Positions 1 through 6,269 of a DNA stretch of 7,606 nucleotides are shown here, in pieces; positions within the stretch are counted from its first letter, which is position 1, and the number at the start of each line of letters is the position of its first letter. Source of the DNA: an uncultured Lactobacillus sp. (GTDB lineage Bacteria; Bacillota; Bacilli; Lactobacillales; Lactobacillaceae); NCBI GenBank assembly GCA_945281075.1, contig CALYQE010000091.1, positions 1 through 7,606 on the forward strand, read 5' to 3'. The notes beneath the pieces are model-generated. The model made no database searches. It was not told the origin of the DNA and was given only the letters and a program-made list of their open reading frames with translations. Made by a program: the position numbers and the translations under genes.

Positions 1-82
1 TTTGTCATTCACGTCAGCTTACTGTCTGCATATTTGGTGGACGAAATTAAAACAATACTTAAGTCAAACTATAATTAAATGA
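1..82 (+). other. Possible C-terminal tail of a truncated rightward gene, frame uncertain
   Basis: All three forward frames are open from the window edge, ending at stops at 48-50, 76-78 and 80-82, while all three reverse frames hit stops within the first 50 bases. With the strong rightward terminator that follows at 108-139, this suggests the end of a gene entering from the left. The two longer readings give about 25 residues each, too little to name a family. The first 50 bases are visibly richer in G+C (about 40%) than the rest of the window, which could mean a mobile element or simply a different gene. The frame and the existence of the gene remain uncertain. Confidence 0.3.
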
Positions 83-107
83 TTAACATAATTTAAGATA
101 ACGTTCT

Positions 108-139
108 CCTTTAAGTTAGACATAACTTAAAGGTTTTTT
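108..139 (+). terminator. Rho-independent terminator, rightward
   Basis: A perfect 11-bp stem (108-118 with 123-133, starting CCTTTAAGTTA) closes a GACA tetraloop and is followed at once by six T residues (134-139). The left side has no matching A-run, so it works only rightward. It would end the gene entering from the left edge. Confidence 0.85.
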
Positions 140-220
140 AATAGTTAATATTCAAACAAAATAAAGCTTTGACAAAACGATTTTAAAAATATCTATCAAA
201 TAAGATTTAAAGAACATACT

Positions 221-260
221 AAAAGGCTTTATTCCAAAATGATATCGGAATAAAGTCTTA
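221..260 (-). terminator. Rho-independent terminator of the leftward cluster
   Basis: Read leftward, a 9-bp perfect stem (CTTTATTCC at 255-247 with GGAATAAAG at 235-227 in transcript sense) extends past one A-C mismatch by three more pairs and runs into UUUUAG (224-219). The loop is 11 nt. It lies about 60 nt beyond the kinase stop codon and is the likely end of the cluster transcript. The U-tract is short and partly inside the stem, so termination may be incomplete. Read rightward the same hairpin forms with a G-U pair but lacks a U-tract. Confidence 0.65.
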
Positions 261-321
261 AAGAAAACAAGTTACATTTAACCTTTATATTTAGAATTAG
301 CTTTTTAAAAATATTTACTGC

Positions 322-1233
322 TTAATATTCTGACTCTTTATCGATATTTAAAAGCAGATTATAAAGAGCTCCATAAAGATTAGCATCATTCTTAAACTTT
401 GCAGCAACAATGGTTGGCTTAGTTAAAGTTTGACCAATTAGGGGATTTATAACGTTTACTAATTGATTGTAAGCTTTATTAATTCCTTCAATCAATATAG
501 GCTGCGCGCTAATACCACCCCCAATAGCAACTTTGCTAACATCTATGACCGTTTGAATATTTAGAACTAAAACTGCAATCTTCTTACAATATGACTCAAA
601 GACTTTAACAGCCTCAGGTATTTGACTTTTAACAGCATTAAAAGCCCTACGACCATTATCAAGGTCGGAAGAATTCATCCTAGTATTAATCGTTTTAACA
701 AATTTAACAGCCGAACCAAGAGAACCCATTGCTCCGTCCATATTTTTCTTTTGAAAATAGTCACAAATCATGAAACTTAATTCTCCTGCTTGAAAGTGAA
801 CACCTTCAAGCAGCTGGCCATTGAGAATGATTCCTCCACCTATACCTGTTCCAAGAGTGATTGCTGCACAGTTTTTTTCATTTTGTAAACTGCCCAACCA
901 ACTTTCTGCAAGAACGCTAGCTTTTCCGTCATTGATTATCGCCACGGGAAAATGACTTTCACCGCTATATATATGAGCAAAATCAATTCCATCAAGAAAA
1001 GGCAAAGCGCCACCAAACCTTATTTTTGTCTCTTCAATTTTTCCAGGTGCACAAAATGCTAATCCTTTAATTTGATTAATATATCTTTGAACAATCTTAT
1101 CTATATCACAAAGAAATTCTTTTTTATTTTTACTTGTTTTAATTTCACCTTTTTCAATCATGATACCAGAGGAATCGATGTGAGCATACTTTATCATAGT
1201 CCCACCAATATCAATGCTTAAATAATCTTTCAT
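322..1233 (-). CDS. ROK-family sugar kinase, beta-glucoside-kinase-like
   Basis: This 303-residue protein has the ROK kinase layout of two actin-like ATPase lobes, predicted cytosolic. The N-terminal phosphate loop is DIGGT (residues 8-12), the catalytic aspartate is D102 in IINDGK, the second nucleotide-binding loop is GTGIGGG (128-134), and IGGG (237-240) and GAL (288-290) mark the C-lobe. The usual ROK zinc site is absent: there is no CxCGxxGC, and the expected GEIGH is GELSF (150-154). From memory, the APG-GGA pattern, ESWLG and FxAGE resemble Klebsiella BglK, a beta-glucoside kinase (ATP to the 6-OH of cellobiose-type glucosides), more than glucokinases or NagC-type repressors. No N-terminal winged helix precedes the kinase core, so it is an enzyme rather than a repressor. 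ATG start; the upstream purine run GAAAGAAAAG is a weak ribosome site. It is last in the cluster, 118 bp after the esterase. The substrate is inferred, not shown. Confidence 0.88.
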   Translation of the reverse strand: MKDYLSIDIGGTMIKYAHIDSSGIMIEKGEIKTSKNKKEFLCDIDKIVQRYINQIKGLAFCAPGKIEETKIRFGGALPFLDGIDFAHIYSGESHFPVAIINDGKASVLAESWLGSLQNEKNCAAITLGTGIGGGIILNGQLLEGVHFQAGELSFMICDYFQKKNMDGAMGSLGSAVKFVKTINTRMNSSDLDNGRRAFNAVKSQIPEAVKVFESYCKKIAVLVLNIQTVIDVSKVAIGGGISAQPILIEGINKAYNQLVNVINPLIGQTLTKPTIVAAKFKNDANLYGALYNLLLNIDKESEY

Positions 1234-1351
1234 ACTTTTCTTTCAATAATTTAGTTTTGCTTTTCTATTTACTAATTAAACTTCCATTTTAAAGTAATCT
1301 ATTCTGATAGTTCAGATATTATTTGAATGCTCAAAAACATTCTATTCGTTC
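1234..1351 (-). other. 118-bp gap before the kinase gene
   Basis: This is the only sizeable gap inside the leftward cluster. It holds an inverted repeat TCTGA-TAGT-TCAGA (1303-1316) and, read leftward, a possible -10 TAAAAT (about 1293-1288) without a convincing -35. A short GAATG/CATTC hairpin has no U-tract, so there is no clear terminator. The kinase may be read through from the operon promoter, may have a weak promoter of its own, or both. Confidence 0.4.
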
Positions 1352-2230
1352 CTAATTATCAATAAAGAATTCTGCAATTTGTGAAATTGCTAAATCAGTT
1401 TCAGGACAATCGAATAATACGAAAACATGAAATAGGTCCTGCCACACATGCCAACGAACATCAACGCCAGCTTTTTCGCATAAATTATTTAGAATAGCAG
1501 AACTATCATACTTCACTTCTTCACTTCCACAATTGATAAGAAGTGGCGGGAAGTCATGAAAGTCATCATAAATCGGAGAAATTAATGCATCCCTTTTTGC
1601 TGGATCATCAAAATAAGGAATTGGATCAGTTGCTCCTACTAACATAGGATCACGTTCGCTCCTCAGATACTCTGAAGATGAAGTATTTAGTTGATTAATT
1701 ACCGGCGAAAAAACAGATATTCTGTCTGGTATTTTTTTATTTTTTTCGCGCAGTTCAATTGTAAGCGTCAACGCAAGCGTCGCACCCGCTGATTCTCCGA
1801 ATAAAAAAATATGATGATATTTTTTACATAAGAAATTATAAGCTTTAAAGATATCTTTTTGAGCCGACGGATGCTTTCCCTCGGGATATTGCGTGTAATC
1901 GACTGAAAAAACATCAATTCCTGCTTTCTTACCTAATTTTATTGCTAACTTTCGTCTTGAATATACGGTCCCTGTTGAATATGCACCTCCATGTAAAAAC
2001 ATAATTATCTTATCCTTACAGCTATTGTTTTTTATACAATAGAATTCTCCTTTTACACCATTTTGATTAATCTTATATAATTCAACATTATTTGGTATTT
2101 TAAATGCATTTCCAGCATCTGCTCCCTTTCTGGCTTCTAAAATAGTTCTTTTGGTCAAAGGCAAATTTTGTTCAGGCTTAATATGCTTTCTAGAAAAATC
2201 AATTGATTTTCTTGCTTCTTTACTTAACAT
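1352..2230 (-). CDS. Alpha/beta-hydrolase, HSL-type esterase
   Basis: This 292-residue serine hydrolase belongs to the hormone-sensitive-lipase-like (alpha/beta-hydrolase_3) group of carboxylesterases. The HGGA oxyanion motif is at residues 80-83, the nucleophile elbow GESAG at 145-149 (Ser147), and the catalytic His is probably His268 in LFHVF. The acid position of the family's GxDE motif reads GSEE here, so Glu237 probably replaces Asp. The order, spacing and length fit the family. No signal peptide or membrane segment is seen, so it should be cytosolic. ATG start with a strong GGAGG only four bases upstream (2235-2239), a tight spacing. It begins 11 bp after the transporter stop, so the two are surely co-transcribed. 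In this cluster it may remove acetyl or hydroxycinnamoyl groups from imported plant rhamnosides. That substrate is inferred from context only, as this family is promiscuous. Confidence 0.9.
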   Translation of the reverse strand: MLSKEARKSIDFSRKHIKPEQNLPLTKRTILEARKGADAGNAFKIPNNVELYKINQNGVKGEFYCIKNNSCKDKIIMFLHGGAYSTGTVYSRRKLAIKLGKKAGIDVFSVDYTQYPEGKHPSAQKDIFKAYNFLCKKYHHIFLFGESAGATLALTLTIELREKNKKIPDRISVFSPVINQLNTSSSEYLRSERDPMLVGATDPIPYFDDPAKRDALISPIYDDFHDFPPLLINCGSEEVKYDSSAILNNLCEKAGVDVRWHVWQDLFHVFVLFDCPETDLAISQIAEFFIDN

Positions 2231-2234
2231 TTTT

Positions 2235-2239
2235 CCTCC
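2235..2239 (-). promoter_or_regulatory. Shine-Dalgarno of the esterase gene
   Basis: GGAGG read leftward, with only an AAAA spacer before the ATG at 2230. The site lies in the gap right before the transporter stop codon, supporting this start and coupling to the upstream gene. Confidence 0.75.
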
Positions 2240-2241
2240 AA

Positions 2242-3432
2242 TTATTTATTATTCTTAAAAGTTAACTTCTTGTAATTAATGCCAATCCAAATTACTACGA
2301 TTAGTAGAATGGCAAAAATAATTGTTCCACAAATAAAAGTGAATTCCGCACTAGTATTATTAAAAATCGTTCCTAAAAATTGGGCAGTATATGGCGCTAA
2401 CAATGTCCCTATGTTAGCAACAGTCATTACCACTGAAGTTGAAAAAGGAACTTGAGAAGGAGAAGTAAACATTCCTACACTTGACATTGTTGATACCATG
2501 GTCATTGACACCGCTATACCAACTAGGACAACACCGACTCCACTTAAAATTAATGAATTTGAAATAGTAAATATAAAAAAGCCAATCAAACCACTAAAAA
2601 TTGAAATGGTTAGTGAAAATCTCTTGCAAATCTGTGGAAGTGACATAAAAATGAATCCTCCAGCAGCCATGGCGAATGACATAATTCCTAATAAAGTGCT
2701 TGCGTCTTGCGCCGTTCCATATCCTTTCTCAATAATTAGTGAAGCAAATTTAATGGAGACAAATGCAAAAGTAGAATTAAATAAGAAGATAAAGATAGCG
2801 AGTAACCAAATTTTCCAATCTATTTTTTTACTATTTTGACCCAAATTTGTATTATTTGCTTGCTCAATTTTTAAGTTTTGTGGAATAAAAGTAATAAATA
2901 AAAGCAAAACAGGTAATGCAATTAGATTGACCCAATAGGCCTGCTGCCAACCATTACTGAGTAGTACTCCAGCTGCAAATGTCATCAGAAACATTCCCAA
3001 GCCTTGAACTACACTCGACCAACCAAGTAATTTCTGCTGCTCTTTACCATCAAACATCGCAATAATTAATGACTGAGAGTACGAAGCAAGTAGACCAGTT
3101 CCAACACCTATCCCAATTCTAGAAACAAAAATAATTGTAAAATTATTAATCAGGGCTGGTATTATTCCACTTATTAGTATTATTGTTAGACCGCACACTA
3201 TGGTTCTTTTTATTCCAATTTTATCGGCTAAAAGATTACTTAACGGTGTGAAAATAATTATCCCCAGCGAAGAAACTGTCATTGTTAACTCAACTAGAGT
3301 AGATGAAACTTGAGGGAATGATCTTATCATAAGTGGAATAGTAGCCGCTGTAGCTCCAGAAGAGACGACAAAAATGTTTAATAGTAATATTGCTAATTTT
3401 GTCCAAATATTGTTTACCTTATTGTTGTTCAT
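2242..3432 (-). CDS. MFS transporter, 12 transmembrane helices
   Basis: This 396-residue integral membrane protein fits the major facilitator superfamily. Approximate helices lie at residues 12-34, 46-68, 76-95, 97-121, 135-157, 164-183, 207-233, 245-265, 271-290, 292-315, 328-352 and 362-386, with a polar central loop at 186-206. The signature motif A between helices 2 and 3 is LLADKIGIKR (67-76). Helix 4 carries SRIGIGVGTG (104-113), a motif-B-like arginine followed by small residues, and helix 5 is glycine-rich as in motif C. Its ATG lies inside the last codons of the rhamnosidase gene (14-bp overlap), with AGGAG six bases upstream (3439-3443), so translation is probably coupled. From context it most likely imports a rhamnose-containing glycoside or disaccharide by proton symport. 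Because motif A and motif-C-like features also occur in drug and sugar efflux MFS proteins, export of an aglycone or released sugar is an alternative. The substrate cannot be read from sequence. Confidence 0.88.
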   Translation of the reverse strand: MNNNKVNNIWTKLAILLLNIFVVSSGATAATIPLMIRSFPQVSSTLVELTMTVSSLGIIIFTPLSNLLADKIGIKRTIVCGLTIILISGIIPALINNFTIIFVSRIGIGVGTGLLASYSQSLIIAMFDGKEQQKLLGWSSVVQGLGMFLMTFAAGVLLSNGWQQAYWVNLIALPVLLLFITFIPQNLKIEQANNTNLGQNSKKIDWKIWLLAIFIFLFNSTFAFVSIKFASLIIEKGYGTAQDASTLLGIMSFAMAAGGFIFMSLPQICKRFSLTISIFSGLIGFFIFTISNSLILSGVGVVLVGIAVSMTMVSTMSSVGMFTSPSQVPFSTSVVMTVANIGTLLAPYTAQFLGTIFNNTSAEFTFICGTIIFAILLIVVIWIGINYKKLTFKNNK

Positions 3433-6211
3433 TTTTTACTCCTAAGTATGCGAAGCTCTTAAATAATTCATTAATTCGATTTATATCTTTATTCGAGAAA
3501 GGTTTGAAACCAATTCCTTTCATTTCATGACTTAATTGGAATAATGAGTACTTTGCAAAATGTTCCATATTACCAGGTATTTGAAGGAAAGACCAGAATG
3601 GAACTAAGTTTTTCAACTTTTCCGTTAATTTTTTATTATCCTTATATTCCTGTATTGGCGTGTGAACGTCAAAAGTTTCAATTATTGGAGTTTTTGTTGT
3701 CAGTAAAAGTTGATAATTTCCTGAAGATAAGTTTTCTGGACAACTTTTTCCATCCATGGTTAAAGTTTTTAAATTTTTAATTTTAATTTGTAATTTACTG
3801 CCAAAAGGAACACTAATTTGAAATTGTACATGTCTTGTATCACTTATTTTCCAACTCACTTTGACTAGACCTGTAGGAAGCATAATTTGACCGGATACTT
3901 TTAAAAACTGAGGTGCTATAAAAGGTTTAAATATTACGTTATAACCTTCTTGTTTTAGTCCTAGCAAACTTTCATAGGCCCAAGACATCACCGCACCATT
4001 AGAATAATGATTTAATGAATTCATTTCATTATCAGCAATATGACCATTTTTATCAATTGAATTCCAACGTTCCCAAATTGTTGTTGCTCCGTGCTTTACT
4101 TCATAAACCCAACTTGGATAATCCTCATTTAAAAACAATCTTAAAGCAAGTTTTTCCTGATTATTTTCTGTTAAAGCAGGCAGCAAAAGTGGCGTTCCTA
4201 CAAAGCCAGTATCTAAATGATTGTTACGTTTTTCAATCTTCTCAACTAATTTTTGAACTAACTTTTGTTTCACTTCTTTCGGATATAACTTAAAGACTAA
4301 ACAAATAGCTATTCCTGTCTGTGTGTCCGCAATTGTCAATCCATCATCAGTGAAAAAGTGATTTATAAAAGACTTCTTAATCAATTCTGCAAGCTGATTA
4401 TAATAAAGGCTTTCGTGCTTAAGGCCAAGTTTTTTTGCTGCTATACCAACTATCAATGAGGAGTAATAGTAAAAGGCACTAGCAATTAGATCATCAGGCG
4501 TTTTTCCTTTTAGTTTCATGATGTCTTCGGTATCTAAAGCCAGCCAGTCGCCTAACTGATCATCATTAAGCCAAAGATATTCATTACCTTGACTTTTTGC
4601 TCTGTCATGAACCCAATCAACCCAAGACATCATTGAATCGAAGTTTTGTCTCAAAATGGCTAAATCCATACTTCTTTGATAACTAATCCATGGAATCAAA
4701 GTAGCTGCATCGCTCCATACAGCCTTGCCACCATCATCAGTGTCAACCCTAGGTACATACAATGGAACTCTCCCACTTTGAAGATTTTGCTCAATTGCAA
4801 TATCTTTTGAAAACTTCTTAAAAAATTCAAATGTATCCATATTATAACTAGCCGTTTTTGCAAAAATTGCAGCATCTCCAGTCCAGCCTAGGCGCTCATC
4901 TCTTTGAGGACAGTCCGTGGGAATATCAATAAAATTAGATTTTTGGCCCCATTTAATATTGTTAAACAACTTATTAACTAATGAATTATCTGTACGAATG
5001 AATCCAGATTCATTCATACTTGAATATAGTGCTACGGCTTCAAAATCATCTAGACTAATGCCTTCTGGAAAACCATTTAACTTAATATAGCGAAATCCAA
5101 AATAAGTAAAATGGGGCCGCACTAGTTTATTAACTCCGTCACTAATATAAGTAAACTTGGCTCTAGCAGAGCGAAGATTCTTACGATAGAATTCACCATT
5201 TTGTAGTGTTTCACCGTATTCAATGCTAATTCTTTTTCCTTTAGGAATCATGTTCTTGAATATAACCCAACCAGCAAGGTTTTGGCCAAAATCAAGAACT
5301 AGCGATCCCTTAGGAGTTCTCATTATTTTTAAGGGATGAAAATGTTCGTGTATTTTAATTGGTAAACTAAGCCGGTCACTCAAATGCTCAGTAGGCTTGT
5401 TCATTACCGTGGCTAACCCTAAACTTTCTGCTTGGCGCTTGTCCTCCAAATCTTCACCATAATAAATACCCGAATGACTTATTGGTGAAGTTAAAATCTC
5501 CCAGCTTTCATCGGTCGCAATTATTTGCTCATCCTCACCTTCTGTGATTCGCAAACAGGCAGCAGCCATTAATTTTTCTCCATAATTATTAGGCTGACCG
5601 CCATGAACTTTTAAACCTAATTTAGAACGATACCAACCATCACCTAACATAACAGATAGCGTATGCCTACCTTTTTTAATAGTTTTAGTCAAATCATAAG
5701 TCTGTAGTTGAAGCTTACAGTTATAGTTAGTAAAACCTGGTGTTAAAAATTCATCTCCCACCTTTACTCCATCAATGTAAGCTTCATAAAGTCCTAAACC
5801 AGAAATATAAAGTCTAGCCTTTTTAGGATTTCTAGTCGTAAAGCTTTTTCTTAGAATTAATGAATGTAATCCAATCTTATTTGAACCAATCCATTTGGCA
5901 GGTAGTTTTTCATCCATTAGGCCTGTCTCAAAGCTATCTGTTTTATGAATTACTTCACTTTCAACTTTTAACTGCAAATCAACAGTGTAATAAGTTCTCG
6001 GCCTTAATGTTAGTGAAAAATCAAAAATAAGATTTTCAGCTATTTGCCAATCTGTATCAAAAACTACAGTTCTACCATTTCTGATAACCAATTTGCGTTT
6101 TACACATTGACTAAGTGGCTCATTCAAAAAGCCAACAATGTGAAGATGATTTTCCATCCTAAAACCAATTGGATTTGTCATATGATTTATTTCAATCTTT
6201 TTGATTTTCAA
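3419..6211 (-). CDS. GH78 alpha-L-rhamnosidase, cytoplasmic
   Basis: This 930-residue glycoside hydrolase of family 78 removes terminal alpha-L-rhamnose from glycosides such as rutinosides or neohesperidosides. Domains in order: N-terminal beta-sandwich region (about 1-125), rhamnosidase N domain (about 130-285), concanavalin-like domain (about 295-400), the six-hairpin catalytic domain (about 405-750) and a C-terminal beta-sandwich (about 753-850). The family signature DCPQRDERLGWTGDA is at 433-447, with E439 as probable general acid and D446 nearby. GATTIWERW (708-716) carries the probable base E714. An extra, mainly helical tail of about 75 residues follows (855-930). No signal peptide or wall anchor is seen, so the substrate must be imported, in keeping with the adjacent MFS gene. 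The start is TTG, chosen because AGGAGG (6220-6225) lies eight bases upstream; the next ATG (codon 11) has no such site. It is the first gene of the cluster, downstream of the cre box. The linkage and aglycone preference cannot be told. Confidence 0.95.
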   Translation of the reverse strand: MKIKKIEINHMTNPIGFRMENHLHIVGFLNEPLSQCVKRKLVIRNGRTVVFDTDWQIAENLIFDFSLTLRPRTYYTVDLQLKVESEVIHKTDSFETGLMDEKLPAKWIGSNKIGLHSLILRKSFTTRNPKKARLYISGLGLYEAYIDGVKVGDEFLTPGFTNYNCKLQLQTYDLTKTIKKGRHTLSVMLGDGWYRSKLGLKVHGGQPNNYGEKLMAAACLRITEGEDEQIIATDESWEILTSPISHSGIYYGEDLEDKRQAESLGLATVMNKPTEHLSDRLSLPIKIHEHFHPLKIMRTPKGSLVLDFGQNLAGWVIFKNMIPKGKRISIEYGETLQNGEFYRKNLRSARAKFTYISDGVNKLVRPHFTYFGFRYIKLNGFPEGISLDDFEAVALYSSMNESGFIRTDNSLVNKLFNNIKWGQKSNFIDIPTDCPQRDERLGWTGDAAIFAKTASYNMDTFEFFKKFSKDIAIEQNLQSGRVPLYVPRVDTDDGGKAVWSDAATLIPWISYQRSMDLAILRQNFDSMMSWVDWVHDRAKSQGNEYLWLNDDQLGDWLALDTEDIMKLKGKTPDDLIASAFYYYSSLIVGIAAKKLGLKHESLYYNQLAELIKKSFINHFFTDDGLTIADTQTGIAICLVFKLYPKEVKQKLVQKLVEKIEKRNNHLDTGFVGTPLLLPALTENNQEKLALRLFLNEDYPSWVYEVKHGATTIWERWNSIDKNGHIADNEMNSLNHYSNGAVMSWAYESLLGLKQEGYNVIFKPFIAPQFLKVSGQIMLPTGLVKVSWKISDTRHVQFQISVPFGSKLQIKIKNLKTLTMDGKSCPENLSSGNYQLLLTTKTPIIETFDVHTPIQEYKDNKKLTEKLKNLVPFWSFLQIPGNMEHFAKYSLFQLSHEMKGIGFKPFSNKDINRINELFKSFAYLGVKNEQQ

Positions 6212-6219
6212 ATTTGCTT

Positions 6220-6225
6220 CCTCCT
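6220..6225 (-). promoter_or_regulatory. Strong Shine-Dalgarno deciding a TTG start
   Basis: AGGAGG read leftward, eight bases before TTG at 6211-6209. It is a perfect anti-16S match at good spacing and fixes the rare start codon of the rhamnosidase gene. Confidence 0.85.
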
Positions 6226-6228
6226 TTT

Positions 6229-6242
6229 TGTTATCGCTTTCA
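6229..6242 (-). promoter_or_regulatory. cre site (CcpA operator)
   Basis: Read leftward, TGAAAGCGATAACA matches every fixed position of the Gram-positive cre consensus TGWAANCGNTNWCA. It sits at about +1 to +14 of the predicted rhamnosidase transcript, a position where CcpA with HPr-Ser-P represses. It also covers the -35 region of the divergent regulator promoter (about -26 to -39), so both directions may be under catabolite repression. Confidence 0.85.
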
Positions 6243-6252
6243 TTAATAATTA

Positions 6253-6261
6253 TGCTACAAT
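6253..6261 (+). promoter_or_regulatory. Predicted extended -10 promoter of the AraC-family gene
   Basis: TGCTACAAT is an extended -10 (TGN plus TACAAT, five of six). No good -35 is found at 17-19 bp, which extended -10 promoters can tolerate. Transcription would start near 6268, leaving a leader of about 57 nt before the ATG at 6325. A second, weaker possibility is TTGTTA (6266-6271) with TTAAAT (6289-6294). Confidence 0.5.
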
Positions 6262-6265
6262 GTAG
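6255..6265. repeat. Palindrome CTACA-A-TGTAG over the regulator -10
   Basis: Perfect 5-bp arms around a single base. It overlaps the rightward -10 and the leftward promoter spacer, so it could be an operator. It is short enough to be coincidental. Confidence 0.35.
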
Positions 6266-6269
6266 TTGT

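Larger units (their letters stand above)
83..321. other. Non-coding stretch between convergent genes
   Basis: This very AT-rich region separates the putative rightward gene tail from the leftward kinase gene. It holds the rightward terminator (108-139) and the leftward terminator (about 221-260), as expected between convergent transcription units. No open frame with a ribosome-binding site, tRNA or other structured RNA was seen in the remainder. A lone TTGACA (169-174) has no good -10 partner and no rightward gene after it. Confidence 0.6.

Noticed and set aside
169..199. Perfect -35 hexamer TTGACA at 169-174
   Set aside because: No acceptable -10 at 16-18 bp spacing and no rightward gene or terminator-ended small RNA downstream; likely chance in AT-rich DNA.
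223..259. Rightward reading of the 227-255 hairpin as a second rightward terminator or small RNA end
   Set aside because: Read rightward it is followed by AAAGAAAA and not by a U-tract; the leftward reading fits a terminator better.
1760..1773. cre-like sequence TGTAAGCGTCAACG inside the esterase gene
   Set aside because: Two mismatches to fixed cre positions and located mid-gene; not supported as an operator.
2498..2839. 113-codon rightward open frame inside the transporter gene
   Set aside because: Antisense shadow of a convincing 12-helix membrane protein; no ribosome-binding site and no recognisable fold.
3544..4293. Two rightward open frames (3544-3780 and 4015-4293) inside the rhamnosidase gene
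   Set aside because: Both lie antisense to well-conserved GH78 coding sequence, lack Shine-Dalgarno sites and have no family-like features.
6150..6211. Signal peptide or wall anchor on the rhamnosidase
   Set aside because: The N-terminus is charged and polar with no hydrophobic core, and the C-terminus has no LPxTG-type anchor; the enzyme appears cytosolic.
6044..6265. 73-codon rightward open frame crossing into the divergent control region
   Set aside because: It is antisense to the rhamnosidase N-terminus, has no ribosome site and runs through the cre box and promoters.
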